The notes under the pieces: generated by a model
Databases searched by the model: none
The model's input: the letters and a program-made list of their open reading frames with translations, nothing else
What the model was told of the DNA's origin: nothing
Part shown: one piece after another, positions 21,974 to 30,788 of the stretch
Position numbering within the stretch: position 1 is the first letter of the stretch
Layout of the letters: every line of letters starts with the position of its first letter
Made by a program: the position numbers and the translations under genes
From: an uncultured Methylobacter sp.
Lineage (GTDB): Bacteria > Pseudomonadota > Gammaproteobacteria > Methylococcales > Methylomonadaceae
Length of the DNA: 34,379 nucleotides
Reading direction: 5' to 3'
Assembly: GCA_903832775.1 (NCBI GenBank)
Contig: CAILCX010000089.1
Span: 1 to 34,379, forward strand

Positions 21974-23203
21974 TTAGAAAGTTATCCCTGTTTTAGTTGC
22001 CATGTAGTTTTCAGTTTGAGTAACTGATGCGGTGTCTGATTGTGCGCCACGGATGATCGCTCCGTAGAATTGCCCGTTGAACCATACTACTGTGCCAACT
22101 CTTGCGAATAAGTAGAGTGGGTAGTTACCGAAGTTGCCTGAACCTTGAGATGCTGATGAACTTGCATAAGTTGCTCCGTTTATTCGAGATGATGCTATAG
22201 GTGTTGATATTGAGGATTGACCTGACAAAACCCAGTTAATTGGTGATGGCGCTACATTACTAGAATTTGCAAGAACAATTAATGATGTACCTTTTGTTGC
22301 ATAAACGGGCTCAGTAAGAGTGGGGCTTCTTGGAACAACATACCCAAACGTCCCAGCATTAGTATTATAGTCACCACTTAATTCCATAAGTACCCCACCA
22401 GAAGCATCACTCAACTTCCGCACCCCAGTCACCACCGTCATCTTATCCGTAGACGTAAAGTCAATGCTGTTAGTCGACATCGCGCTAGATGTGCCGTTAC
22501 ATTTAAGATATAGCGGGAAGCCTACTGTGTCGTAGTCACTCGCTGTGTTGACTCGTTGATAAGGTGGTAGCAGTGCGCCTGCGTTTGTTGGGCGTAGGTC
22601 AGCATTTCTAACTAGAACTGTTCCCGCATTGCCATCACTATTTTGTAATGAAAAATACACAAAATTAACCGGAGAATATTGGAATGTAAGTTTCTGCCAA
22701 GTTGAATTTAGAGTTACCTCTACGAATGGGGATGGATTGTCAGAATCTACTAAACGAATAGTTCCAGCTTTTGTTCCAGCCTTTACCTCAATACTATAAG
22801 TGTACGAACTGCCTAGTGTTATTCCTGACATTCCAAACATACCAAAGCGTCCAGCACCAGCAAAACTTATAGTTTGGTAATCTACTTTTGTAGAGTTTAC
22901 TAAGTAAGCCCAAGCCGCATCACTAAAATCCTCAGTCTTAGTCAGCAGATTCACCCGCGCACTTAGCGTTGGACGATTACCCGCAGTCGCTTGGAAGGCG
23001 TGGTTTCCTCGGCCTGATTTGTCTTTCATCAACCCAACAGGCTGTTCAACTGCTGTTACTGGCGTAGTGCCTGCTGAGTCTTGGAATAGTGTGGTTAAAT
23101 CACTAGGGTCATACCATGCGCCTTGTTCTCCTCTGAGGAACAACGAGATAGGGCTGAACCTTAATCCATCCAGCATGACAGGACAAATGCCTTTAGGTAC
23201 CAT
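21974..23203 (-). CDS. Head spike fibre-like protein (lectin-type)
   Basis: 409 aa. GAWYDPSDLTTLFQDSAGTT, then DKSGRGNHAFQAT is the hallmark of a lectin/LamG-type fold used in phage head and tail fibres, followed by an LLTKTEDFSDAAW carbohydrate-binding-like module and a C-terminal LamG-like domain (residues about 235-409). Its start overlaps the stop of a spike-base-like gene, matching the spike base and fibre pair of gene transfer agents. It is probably surface exposed on the capsid and binds host glycans. Confidence 0.72.
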   Translation of the reverse strand: MVPKGICPVMLDGLRFSPISLFLRGEQGAWYDPSDLTTLFQDSAGTTPVTAVEQPVGLMKDKSGRGNHAFQATAGNRPTLSARVNLLTKTEDFSDAAWAYLVNSTKVDYQTISFAGAGRFGMFGMSGITLGSSYTYSIEVKAGTKAGTIRLVDSDNPSPFVEVTLNSTWQKLTFQYSPVNFVYFSLQNSDGNAGTVLVRNADLRPTNAGALLPPYQRVNTASDYDTVGFPLYLKCNGTSSAMSTNSIDFTSTDKMTVVTGVRKLSDASGGVLMELSGDYNTNAGTFGYVVPRSPTLTEPVYATKGTSLIVLANSSNVAPSPINWVLSGQSSISTPIASSRINGATYASSSASQGSGNFGNYPLYLFARVGTVVWFNGQFYGAIIRGAQSDTASVTQTENYMATKTGITF

Positions 23204-23439
23204 TAGAAATACAGAGCAATTAAGTTGGTTGCAGTTGTTCCAGTCGCTAATACACGATTGAATCTTCCGGATAAATATTGCCCTGCTTGGGCTTTGAAAG
23301 TGGCAGTAATATCATCCTGCCCCGAGGCAACAATATCACCCCCAACACCTACATAAATGCCCATACAAGCTCCAATAACAGTTGTGTCATTAGGCGTTAA
23401 GGCGGCCCATCTTTTTGGAAATAGTGTTGAATCTGCCAT
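23203..23439 (-). CDS. Head spike base-like protein
   Basis: 78 aa. PNDTTVIGACMGIYVGVGGD and LSGRFNRVLATGTTATNLIA resemble the spike base protein family of the Rhodobacter gene transfer agent (Rcc01079 type). It would anchor the fibre encoded next to the capsid vertices. AGAGGAT lies upstream of the ATG; TAATG overlap with the fibre gene. Confidence 0.72.
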   Translation of the reverse strand: MADSTLFPKRWAALTPNDTTVIGACMGIYVGVGGDIVASGQDDITATFKAQAGQYLSGRFNRVLATGTTATNLIALYF

Positions 23440-23469
23440 TTTATAATCCTCTTAATTAGCGATTTAAGA

Positions 23470-23493
23470 ATGCCCACTCATAAGAATGGGCAT
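23470..23493 (-). terminator. Hairpin after the capsid gene block
   Basis: ATGCCCA/TGGGCAT stem with a 10-base loop, without a U-run. Between the 49-aa gene and the spike base; possibly limits transcription after the coat gene or protects its mRNA. Confidence 0.4.
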
Positions 23494-23503
23494 CGTTTAT
23501 AGG

Positions 23504-23653
23504 CTACTTTTTGGGCTTTGCTGCTGCGTCTGGCGCTGCTGCTGGCTCATAAAGAACATGGATTGTTTCATCGAAATCGGTTTTATTGATTACGATGAAC
23601 TCACCTTGTTCTTCTGGGTTTTGGCTTACTATGTGAACTGTTTCTAATTCCAT
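23504..23653 (-). CDS. 49-aa protein between coat and spike genes
   Basis: Begins MELETVHIVSQNPEEQGEF and ends with an Ala/Pro/Lys tail (PAAAPDAAAKPKK). AGGGGA lies 6 bases upstream of the ATG, a strong start. Short proteins of this design often follow phage coat genes, but I cannot assign a function. Confidence 0.7.
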   Translation of the reverse strand: MELETVHIVSQNPEEQGEFIVINKTDFDETIHVLYEPAAAPDAAAKPKK

Positions 23654-23665
23654 ATTAATCCCCTA

Positions 23666-24811
23666 TTAGCCCAATAAGAGTACTGCATGTTGTGGTTTCC
23701 ATAACTTGCCACCGTACACGCATGAAATATCAAACATAGCTTTTTTATAGCCTTTGTATGCGGATACATCGAATGAAATGCCTGTCCAAGGGTCTTGCAC
23801 TGTCATGTGGTCGACTGCTTCATCACCACCTTGAGGTAAAGCCATGGGTCTAATCGCTAACTCGAAAGCACCTTTATGTAAAACAACATTAGGTGTTGCG
23901 GTGTTACCTAACGTCACAGCCGTTGCTGCTGCTGGGATTGCAACGCGAAGGCCTGGGTCGGCAATTACTAAAGTACCAGCGGCGGATACACCTGTTGCCA
24001 CTACATATTTGTTCGCGTCACCCGCAAATGTAACGGTATCACCCGCCAAAATAGTCCCTGTTCCAGTGATGATTGGAATAGAGGTTGAACCTACTGCAAA
24101 ACCAGTTGCACTTGTTGTATAAGATGCGCCTGTGCCTTTTGTCACTGCGATAGGTGCTGCTGATTCTTTCAACATAATGCGTTGTAGGTTTAACAGTTCA
24201 CCTTGTCTCAACAAAGTGTCGTTTCCTGCTGAATAGACTTGTTGCAACTGCGCTAAGTTTCGAAGTTTAGTGCCTGCCATTGTGTTCATAATCAAGGTTA
24301 ACTGGCCATCATCTGGACAGCCGTTATCGATTAGGATTTGGCGTAACTCTGCCACCTCGTTGAAGTTTGAAGCAAAAGGGGTTGTGCCTGCTGTACCGAA
24401 TGCGCGTGATGAGCCTTTGTATGCTAAGCCCCATGTATAGGCTTCAACTTGGTTGATAATGGCTCTGATTGCTTGTGCAATTTGGTCGCCATAGATAGTT
24501 GAATAACCTGAACCGTTGTTAACGTGTTTAATGTCCTCACCTGTCCAAGGAATCTTAACTGACGCTGTTTGGTCGATAGTTAGGGTTTTATTATCAACCG
24601 TTTGATCTGTTCCCTCTGGGATTGTCATAGACGGTGTAATGGTTCCCACTGTTGGGGTTCTTGTGAAGAATGAGCGAACGGTATCACCCAAGGCTACTGC
24701 TTCAGATCCGCCGTTAATGGTAACTGATGGGATAAAGCCGACTTGTTCACGACCTACTGTGTCGGCTGCCTTGTAAATATCTGCTGCTAATGAGGTTAAT
24801 ACGTTAGCCAT
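23666..24811 (-). CDS. Major capsid protein, P22 coat-like
   Basis: 381 aa. The N-terminal ANVLTSLAADIYKAADTVGR and the QTASVKIPWTGEDIKHV region match the P22 gp5 coat family rather than HK97-type sequences. The segment about 220-315 (TASYTT...GTILAGDTVTFAGD) is a beta-rich insertion domain, as in P22 coat. No protease gene is present, in keeping with the P22 mode of assembly with a separate scaffold. AGGA lies 9 bases before ATG. Confidence 0.87.
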   Translation of the reverse strand: MANVLTSLAADIYKAADTVGREQVGFIPSVTINGGSEAVALGDTVRSFFTRTPTVGTITPSMTIPEGTDQTVDNKTLTIDQTASVKIPWTGEDIKHVNNGSGYSTIYGDQIAQAIRAIINQVEAYTWGLAYKGSSRAFGTAGTTPFASNFNEVAELRQILIDNGCPDDGQLTLIMNTMAGTKLRNLAQLQQVYSAGNDTLLRQGELLNLQRIMLKESAAPIAVTKGTGASYTTSATGFAVGSTSIPIITGTGTILAGDTVTFAGDANKYVVATGVSAAGTLVIADPGLRVAIPAAATAVTLGNTATPNVVLHKGAFELAIRPMALPQGGDEAVDHMTVQDPWTGISFDVSAYKGYKKAMFDISCVYGGKLWKPQHAVLLLG

Positions 24812-24832
24812 TTTTTTAGTCCTATGATTAGA

Positions 24833-25453
24833 TTAATCTGTGACCGCCCCACCTGCTTTAAAAAACTCCGCTCTTTCTGAGTGTGTTTTATTATTGAAGG
24901 TTTCGCGGTTAATTGTTTTTTGTCCCGTGTCGCTGCCTCTGCCGCCTTGCGATCCGCCTCCCCCGTTTGCGGGTGCTGTCACAAAATGCTTGCCTTCGTC
25001 TGATGCCGCCCAGTCTTTTACGTAGTCTGAAACTGATTTATCACCGATTTTGGCGATTCTTGTTTCACCCTCTGCAACAATCTGCGCCTGACTTGCAAAC
25101 ATGGCTTTAGCTGCTGGCAAAAATTGCGCTGCCACACCATTTTTTACTAGCTCATCGGTTAGGCCGTTATCAATTAAAAGTTTCTGGGTGAAGCCCGTTT
25201 CTGCTTTTAATTGAGTCTGCAATGCCTCTAGTGTTTTTACACTTTCTTTTGCCGACTTCTGGCTTACTGTTAAATCAGACTGTAGCTTGTCAATCTGCGC
25301 TTCAAGATCAACCACCGTTTGAGGATCAATTTCTTGACCTTTCATGAGCTTTTTATTTTTATCTAAAAGCTCTTGGTTTTTTGACTTAAGCCCGCTGGTT
25401 GCCGCTTCCACAGCTGCATCAATAGCCGCTTGAATTTCTGGTGTTATTTCCAT
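24833..25453 (-). CDS. Scaffold protein
   Basis: 206 aa. A long coiled coil (residues about 10-85, rich in Lys, Gln and Asp) is followed by a Gly-rich linker (NGGGGSQGGRGSD) and a basic/aromatic tail (ERAEFFKAGG), typical of phage scaffolds. Directly before the coat gene, first in its transcription unit, with AGGGGA upstream of ATG. Confidence 0.8.
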   Translation of the reverse strand: MEITPEIQAAIDAAVEAATSGLKSKNQELLDKNKKLMKGQEIDPQTVVDLEAQIDKLQSDLTVSQKSAKESVKTLEALQTQLKAETGFTQKLLIDNGLTDELVKNGVAAQFLPAAKAMFASQAQIVAEGETRIAKIGDKSVSDYVKDWAASDEGKHFVTAPANGGGGSQGGRGSDTGQKTINRETFNNKTHSERAEFFKAGGAVTD

Positions 25454-25526
25454 TATTTTCCCCTAAGGATTTGAAAGGCCTAGCCCATTTAATCGCCTAA
25501 CGATTTAACTTAAATATACCATAAAA

Positions 25527-25570
25527 CACTGCATGTAGTATTAGATATAATTAAAATATCTATATATAGT
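25527..25570 (-). promoter_or_regulatory. Late promoter element 2 (capsid unit)
   Basis: This 44-bp element shares 34 of 44 positions, without gaps, with 31250-31293, including ACTATAT at the upstream end, TTAATTA in the middle and TAATACTACATG downstream. TAATAC may be a -10. No -35 is visible, which suggests an activator. It lies between a terminator and the scaffold gene on the correct strand. Confidence 0.65.
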
Positions 25571-25593
25571 GTTTTTATGAAATTTTAGGCATA

Positions 25594-25620
25594 AAAAAAC
25601 CAGCGGTTAAGCTGGTTTTG
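25594..25620 (-). terminator. Terminator ending the packaging/portal unit
   Basis: Stem AAAACCAGC/GCTGGTTTT with a 6-base loop, followed on the minus strand by a run of seven Ts. It closes the transcript from TerS to the 78-aa gene, just upstream of late promoter element 2. Confidence 0.85.
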
Positions 25621-25641
25621 GTGTTTGGTAAAGCGGAGTGT

Positions 25642-25878
25642 TTAGGCTGCTTGTTTTTTGTCGCCTAAAATACTTTCAGGGACAAAACCATCAAGCCCAA
25701 TATCTGACGGGGATATACCGGCAACAGCGCATTGAGACAATAAGGTTGAAATAGCCTCATAATATGCCATTCTTCTTCCCGAATCGAACTCAGAGGATGA
25801 ATTTATTTGCTCTGCTGACTCTTTTAATGAATTAGCCACTTCTTCTAGGATAACCAAAGCGTCTCTATTTTTTAACAT
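25642..25878 (-). CDS. Small hypothetical protein after the MuF-like gene
   Basis: 78 aa, acidic and helical (ALVILEEVANSLKESAEQI), no recognised family. It overlaps the MuF-like gene by 14 bases, so it is translated with it, and ends before a strong terminator. Confidence 0.7.
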   Translation of the reverse strand: MLKNRDALVILEEVANSLKESAEQINSSSEFDSGRRMAYYEAISTLLSQCAVAGISPSDIGLDGFVPESILGDKKQAA

Positions 25879-27208
25879 GATGTCTTTCTCCTAATATGCC
25901 TTCTAAAATATCAATTTGTTGTTTAAAATTTCTTATTTCTTTAGGCCAATAAATTGTCACAAGATAATTTAACTCGTGATCTGAAATAGGCTTATTAATA
26001 TGATTTTTAGGATTATCTATTTTTTCATTATGAATATCAACCTGAGTTGATAGTGATTTAATTGATTTCTCAATCTTACCTTTCTTTTGTTTGTCCCATT
26101 GATTAAAAAATCCTTTATTTCTTCCGCCGCTTTTTGCTATTTCATAAGCATCATTTTTCATTTGGCTAAGTATAGGCTTTTCATACTTAGCTTTCAATTC
26201 ATTTAGCGTCAACGGCTTACCCCCGCTAATCATCTGATCCATTGTAATCTTTCCATCCCTGAATAACTCCGCTCTCCCCTTGCCAAGCGCACGATCAGCA
26301 AACGTGGGATCTGTTTCGGTCTTGCGCTTTAACCAGTCCTCAAAAGTTTTATCAGTAACCTGACCCTCCATAGATGCGCGTGTCCCGTCGGGCAATTCGT
26401 CCATGTTAATACCCAGCTCCGCCCATGTGCGTAATACCGGAATACAGCTACAACGGCAGCGCCAGTGGTTCGGGGGCGCTCTGTAAGCCATACTATGATT
26501 GGTTGGCTTGCTGTCAGTCGCCCAGCGCTTACCGTCTAATGCGCCACACGTTGGGCAGGTCCTTCTATCTAATGCGCTGCTCCATTCTTTGCCTGATATA
26601 ACATCGGTATTATCTTCAAATAGCTTTTCTCTTGTCGCATTTGCTACCGATTGCACAGAAGTATGCACCAAGGCTTCAGCGTTTCGCCTGGACAAGTCCA
26701 TCACATCACGCACCCGCTTAACAATTTGCGGCGTGGTTTCTGCTGCGACTAAACCTTGACGCACTGCTGATTGAAACTTAAACGCAACATCACCGGCTTG
26801 ACGATCCCACCAGTCGGCCTGAACTGCGCCTTGAATAATAGTGTTACCTGCAAGCGTTTCTAAATAAGTAGCGGTGGGGATAACCGAAATGGCCACTTGC
26901 CCGCCCACTGCCGCGCTTAATGATGTTGCTGTAGCACTTGCCGACACTTGCGCTACACTCGTTGTTGTATCTCTTGCTATGCCTGCCGCATCGTCATAGT
27001 ATTGTCTGATAACCGCATCCGCTTCACTCAACTGTTTAGCAATACGCGCCTTGCTCCAGTCTGTTACGCCATCAGCTACTTTTGCAATCAGCTCTTTTTC
27101 AAGATTCTTGAGTAATTCAATGATTGTTGCACGTGCCTCAGCTCCAGTACGTTCAATATCAAGATGAAGCTCGATCGTGCTATCAAATAAAACTTTACTT
27201 AGAGGCAT
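25865..27208 (-). CDS. Minor head protein (MuF / SPP1 gp7-like)
   Basis: 447 aa. The central MuF core spans about 150-270: RNAEALVHTSVQSVANATRE, EWSSALDRRTCPTCGALDGK and a Cys/His-rich NHWRCRCSC. The N terminus is helical. The C terminus (residues about 340-447, FFNQWDKQKKGKIEKSIKSL, ending in ILEGILGERHH) is a small helical domain seen at the end of many phage minor head proteins. Probably a few copies per capsid near the portal. Overlaps the portal gene by 14 bases. Confidence 0.82.
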   Translation of the reverse strand: MPLSKVLFDSTIELHLDIERTGAEARATIIELLKNLEKELIAKVADGVTDWSKARIAKQLSEADAVIRQYYDDAAGIARDTTTSVAQVSASATATSLSAAVGGQVAISVIPTATYLETLAGNTIIQGAVQADWWDRQAGDVAFKFQSAVRQGLVAAETTPQIVKRVRDVMDLSRRNAEALVHTSVQSVANATREKLFEDNTDVISGKEWSSALDRRTCPTCGALDGKRWATDSKPTNHSMAYRAPPNHWRCRCSCIPVLRTWAELGINMDELPDGTRASMEGQVTDKTFEDWLKRKTETDPTFADRALGKGRAELFRDGKITMDQMISGGKPLTLNELKAKYEKPILSQMKNDAYEIAKSGGRNKGFFNQWDKQKKGKIEKSIKSLSTQVDIHNEKIDNPKNHINKPISDHELNYLVTIYWPKEIRNFKQQIDILEGILGERHHVKK

Positions 27209-28592
27209 TGCTTGTAATCGGAGCTGTTAAAACAGGAGTTGCTTCGCTTATTTGAGCTTGCTCATCTTCAAAGGTCACTTCTTGAGCAATAATCTCGCCT
27301 AGCTTTAGATTATTGAATAATGTTTGTGGTGAAATCCCGCCTGCTTGCCATGCTTGCACTAAGGCTTGCAGCTCTTGCGGTGTCATTTTTGTGGGCAAAT
27401 AATCTGTATTGAGTTTAATGGTCACGGGTTGTAATCCTGCCCACTGGTGCATAAAACTGCATGCTCTGCTTAATACTTTCGACACTTCGTTTGATAGCTG
27501 TGCTAATACTGAAAATTCGCCTGTGCTTCTTAGGCTTGCCCCTGTTGCTGTTTCTGCCACAACGCTATCACTTAGCATTTTTGCGCCCAAAGCTGCCATT
27601 TGCTTTTCTTTTAGCTCTAACCTTTTTTCTAGTGCGCCTAAACCTTGACCGCTGAACTCTAAATATTCGGCTTTTGCTTGTGGGTCTGAAAACACCCATG
27701 CGTTAACGCCACCCACGGATAATGTTGTGCCTTCTGCTAGTTGCACCCCTGCCAACCACGGTTGTGGGATGCCTGTGTAATGACAGCCGTTTTCTAGGTC
27801 TGCCGTGGTCATGTAATGACTGATATTTAAATCAACTAAGTCAATTAACAATGGCAACTCATCGCAATCTCCAAAGAAATAGAACGGTATTTCTTTTAAT
27901 GGCACACCATTCATTAGTGGATAAATGTCGTCTCCAACTTGCATAAATTCATCCAGTTTTTTCTCTGATTGAATAAACTTTCTTTGTCTGTATCTGCCTT
28001 GCTCGTCTAAATCCAGAACCCTGTAGAAACATTGCTCACCCCCTTCAAACTCTGTGGTTGCCACATATTCATCTTCTTCTAATACCAGTTGAGTGATTCT
28101 TTTTCCGTCTAGTTTCCAATTGATAATCGAGTCGCAATCAAACATCGCCAAATAAGGTCTTGCCCCGACTGCTTGAGCTTGGGCTTTTGTAATGATGTCG
28201 CCTGATAATGGCGTATGCTCGACTAAAATACCGCCGAAACTACATACCAACATTTCCTCCAGCACATCACTTGTAAACTCTTGCAGGCTCTCATCTTGGT
28301 TGCTTACATCTTCGATGAATGGTGAATGGTTATCGGTTAACGGTGGAACTCTCAAAATCATTCCGCTGAATGCATCTACTGTTCTAGACATTGCTCCGTA
28401 AAACACTGCCCTGCGTTTGTATGCACTATAATCCGCATCCGATTGACCCGATAGCCTTGGCAAGTAGGTTTCGCCCTTCTTATGTATTGCTGTCTGACCT
28501 TCTCTTGCGTCTTCGCACTTATCCCAAATTGGCAACATTTCTTCGCTGTCTGGGTGTCTGGTGTTAAGGTTTTTTACAATGTCGCCGTTCAT
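27195..28592 (-). CDS. Portal protein (DUF4055)
   Basis: 465 aa. LSGQSDADYSAYKRRAVFYG, SFGGILVEHTP and a helical wing with NISHYMTTADLENGCHYTG are hallmarks of the DUF4055 portal family. It forms the dodecameric DNA channel that docks TerL. The C terminus (QAWQAGGISPQTLFNNLKLG) is typical. The gap to terL is one base. Confidence 0.9.
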   Translation of the reverse strand: MNGDIVKNLNTRHPDSEEMLPIWDKCEDAREGQTAIHKKGETYLPRLSGQSDADYSAYKRRAVFYGAMSRTVDAFSGMILRVPPLTDNHSPFIEDVSNQDESLQEFTSDVLEEMLVCSFGGILVEHTPLSGDIITKAQAQAVGARPYLAMFDCDSIINWKLDGKRITQLVLEEDEYVATTEFEGGEQCFYRVLDLDEQGRYRQRKFIQSEKKLDEFMQVGDDIYPLMNGVPLKEIPFYFFGDCDELPLLIDLVDLNISHYMTTADLENGCHYTGIPQPWLAGVQLAEGTTLSVGGVNAWVFSDPQAKAEYLEFSGQGLGALEKRLELKEKQMAALGAKMLSDSVVAETATGASLRSTGEFSVLAQLSNEVSKVLSRACSFMHQWAGLQPVTIKLNTDYLPTKMTPQELQALVQAWQAGGISPQTLFNNLKLGEIIAQEVTFEDEQAQISEATPVLTAPITSNASK

Positions 28593-28593
28593 A

Positions 28594-29919
28594 TTATAGT
28601 CCTAGTATTTGCATAGTCTGGAGTGGCTGAATTATCGGGAACTCGTATTCGCATAAATAACGAACGGCTGTACCGATATGCTGATAATCTGAATCTTCTT
28701 CCATGAATGTAGAGCCTTTCTTTAGCTGTCCGGTTGCTAATGACTTATGTGTGTAAGGTGCATTGATGTTATTAACATAAAGCGATACTTCACCGGCTGC
28801 GTTCTTAATCTTTGCCCTGACTGCGTTCTGACCGTCTTTAATCGAGCGAGTTGAGGGTTTAACTTTGCGCGTGTATTGCCAACCGTTCTCTCTGAGTATC
28901 CGCTCTATTTCTGTATAGTCAGATGAGTGACCATGCTTTTCGCCTGCTTTACCGGCTGGATCACCATAAATCAACACATGCTTGTTAAGGTGGTTTTTAT
29001 ACCTGTCCACAAATTCCATTGCTGACTGCATAGCCACTGCACTGGTTAGGATGATTTCTTCAAGTAAATACATGTCATTGCCACGTCTAACACCCACCCC
29101 ACTAGAGAGTGGTGTGAAGTTGAAATCGTGATACCAGCATAATTGTTCATGCGGTTTGATGGTTTCATTCGTGTAATTATCTCTACCATAGTCCTCATAA
29201 ATACGCCCACTGGCTGTTTCAAATGAGGCTTCATATTCTTGCTTGAATTGCTTGGCTGACATTTGCCGTTTAGCTGATTCAATCGTTTTAGCGGGTAGTA
29301 TGTCGGAGCTTTTCCAATGAAATAACGCCCACTCTGGATCATTACCACTCTCTGCATATTGCGCCATATCATAGTAATGATTAAGCCCATCCGGTACGCC
29401 AATCAACCAACACCATGCTCTATAATCTGGACGTGTTGGATTGAATGTATCTAAGGCAGGTCGTATGTTAGCTTCCCAAGCATCCGGCTTTATATCGGCT
29501 ATTTCATCAATAACACCCCCTGACCAGAAGATACCTTCAAAACGTGCAGGCTTATCAAAGCCGATTAAGTGGATCTCAGTGTCATTATTAAGATAAATAA
29601 TTAAATCGGTTTCTGACGGCTTCTTGATACAAGTGCTTGCTGCACACATGAGTTTTAAGTCTGCCCAATACATCTTCTTGACTTGACCAAACGTCGGGGC
29701 GCCAACAAAGTAACGTTCGCCCTCGTTCATCATTGCCATCTTGACTAAGAAGCGTTTGGCTCTTTCCGTCTTACCTGATCGTCTACCGGCTGGAACGACT
29801 GGAAATCTAACGCCATTGGCAACGGCTTTGACTAACTTAAGTTGTACAGGATGGTCGATTAACTTATACCAGCGGTTTAGCTCACGCTGATAAGCTAGAC
29901 TGACTAATCCGGCAGACAC
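28594..29919 (-). CDS. terL: Terminase large subunit
   Basis: 441 aa. ATPase domain with Walker A GRRSGKT (45-51) and Walker B VIDE (136-139). The nuclease domain has acidic residues Asp265 (YHDFNF), Asp320 (IYGDPAG) and Asp411. It translocates and cuts DNA at the portal. The start is a GTG 16 bases inside terS, with AAGG upstream. The packaging type (cos or pac) cannot be told safely, but the circular assembly fits either. Confidence 0.93.
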   Translation of the reverse strand: MSAGLVSLAYQRELNRWYKLIDHPVQLKLVKAVANGVRFPVVPAGRRSGKTERAKRFLVKMAMMNEGERYFVGAPTFGQVKKMYWADLKLMCAASTCIKKPSETDLIIYLNNDTEIHLIGFDKPARFEGIFWSGGVIDEIADIKPDAWEANIRPALDTFNPTRPDYRAWCWLIGVPDGLNHYYDMAQYAESGNDPEWALFHWKSSDILPAKTIESAKRQMSAKQFKQEYEASFETASGRIYEDYGRDNYTNETIKPHEQLCWYHDFNFTPLSSGVGVRRGNDMYLLEEIILTSAVAMQSAMEFVDRYKNHLNKHVLIYGDPAGKAGEKHGHSSDYTEIERILRENGWQYTRKVKPSTRSIKDGQNAVRAKIKNAAGEVSLYVNNINAPYTHKSLATGQLKKGSTFMEEDSDYQHIGTAVRYLCEYEFPIIQPLQTMQILGL

Positions 29920-30377
29920 GCTGCAATATCCTTTAGCAATTGAGTGTGATTGATTTGTTGTGCGTTGGTGTTGTTAATCACATTACCAGTCTCCTTACCT
30001 AAAACGGTTTCTTTACCTTTCAAAATAGTATCCGCTCTTGCCTTAAATTCAGACTGATCAACACACTGAAGACTCATAGATTCCTGCACGTTTTTAATGG
30101 CTGCATTGGTAAAAAATTGAATATGTTTGGTGCGTTCTTCTATCTCTTTTTCAACAACATTCAACACTGTTGAAGAAAGTGTTGAAATTTCGGCTTTAAC
30201 CCTTGAGCCGTCTAATATCAACTGTTGATAAATTCCCTTTTCCCAGCCGTCTTTTTTGGCCCGTTTTGAGACAGTTGCCCGATCAATTCCTGTCTCTGCA
30301 TTTATCTCAGATAAAGACTTGCCCGCTTCAAATAAAGCCTTCGCTTTTTCCCAATCGGCAGGAGTGGTTTTTGCCAT
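29904..30377 (-). CDS. terS: Terminase small subunit
   Basis: 157 aa. The N-terminal helix-turn-helix (KALFEAGKSLSEINAETGID, then RATVSKRAKKDGW) is the DNA-recognition domain; a helical oligomerisation region follows (about 60-125), with a short C-terminal segment for TerL. Overlaps terL. Confidence 0.88.
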   Translation of the reverse strand: MAKTTPADWEKAKALFEAGKSLSEINAETGIDRATVSKRAKKDGWEKGIYQQLILDGSRVKAEISTLSSTVLNVVEKEIEERTKHIQFFTNAAIKNVQESMSLQCVDQSEFKARADTILKGKETVLGKETGNVINNTNAQQINHTQLLKDIAACLPD

Positions 30378-30380
30378 GCA

Positions 30381-30590
30381 TTACTTGTTAATCGTTAACT
30401 TAGTCTCAACTACTGATAAGCGCGTATCTAGTCTTGATAACTCATGACGAAGGTCTCTGTCTATAGCTGATAAGGTTTCGTTAATTTCTCCAAGTCGCGT
30501 ATGAATTTGATTGGCGGACCAACCGATGATCATAATAAGAATTGAAATTAACCCGCCAGTAATGCTCAAGAGTATGCCAGTTTGATCCAC
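30381..30590 (-). CDS. Single-span membrane protein with coiled coil (possible inner-membrane spanin or XhlA-like)
   Basis: 69 aa. Transmembrane helix at residues about 6-25 (LLSITGGLISILIMIIGW), then a heptad-rich coiled coil (LGEINETLSAIDRDLRHELS). Lies between holin and terS in the lysis cassette. The topology fits an inner-membrane spanin or XhlA-type lysis accessory; no embedded outer spanin with a lipobox was seen. Confidence 0.6.
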   Translation of the reverse strand: MDQTGILLSITGGLISILIMIIGWSANQIHTRLGEINETLSAIDRDLRHELSRLDTRLSVVETKLTINK

Positions 30591-30602
30591 GACTAAACTC
30601 CC

Positions 30603-30788
30603 TTAGTCTTTGCTGTTAAGAGAATCAGGAGTAACGACACCCACAGCGCCGCTAAGAGCCATCCCCAAAGCAATAATAGTTTCCGTCTGTTCACCATTAA
30701 ACGAAACCAAGCCTAACGATGTAGCTATCAAAATTAATGCCCGCCATGTGGATGGCTCCAAAAGTCTTGCTATTAAATATTCTTTCAT
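30603..30788 (-). CDS. Holin
   Basis: 61 aa with two hydrophobic helices (about 15-30, RALILIATSLGLVSF, and about 36-53, TIIALGMALSGAVGVV) and the LEPSTWRALI start common among small phage holins. It overlaps the endolysin stop by 4 bases and would release the cytoplasmic endolysin. Confidence 0.82.
   Translation of the reverse strand: MKEYLIARLLEPSTWRALILIATSLGLVSFNGEQTETIIALGMALSGAVGVVTPDSLNSKD

Noticed and set aside
23683-23695. Another partial match to the late promoter (TACTGCATGTTGT)
   Set aside because: It is inside the end of the coat gene and only about ten bases match; expected by chance.
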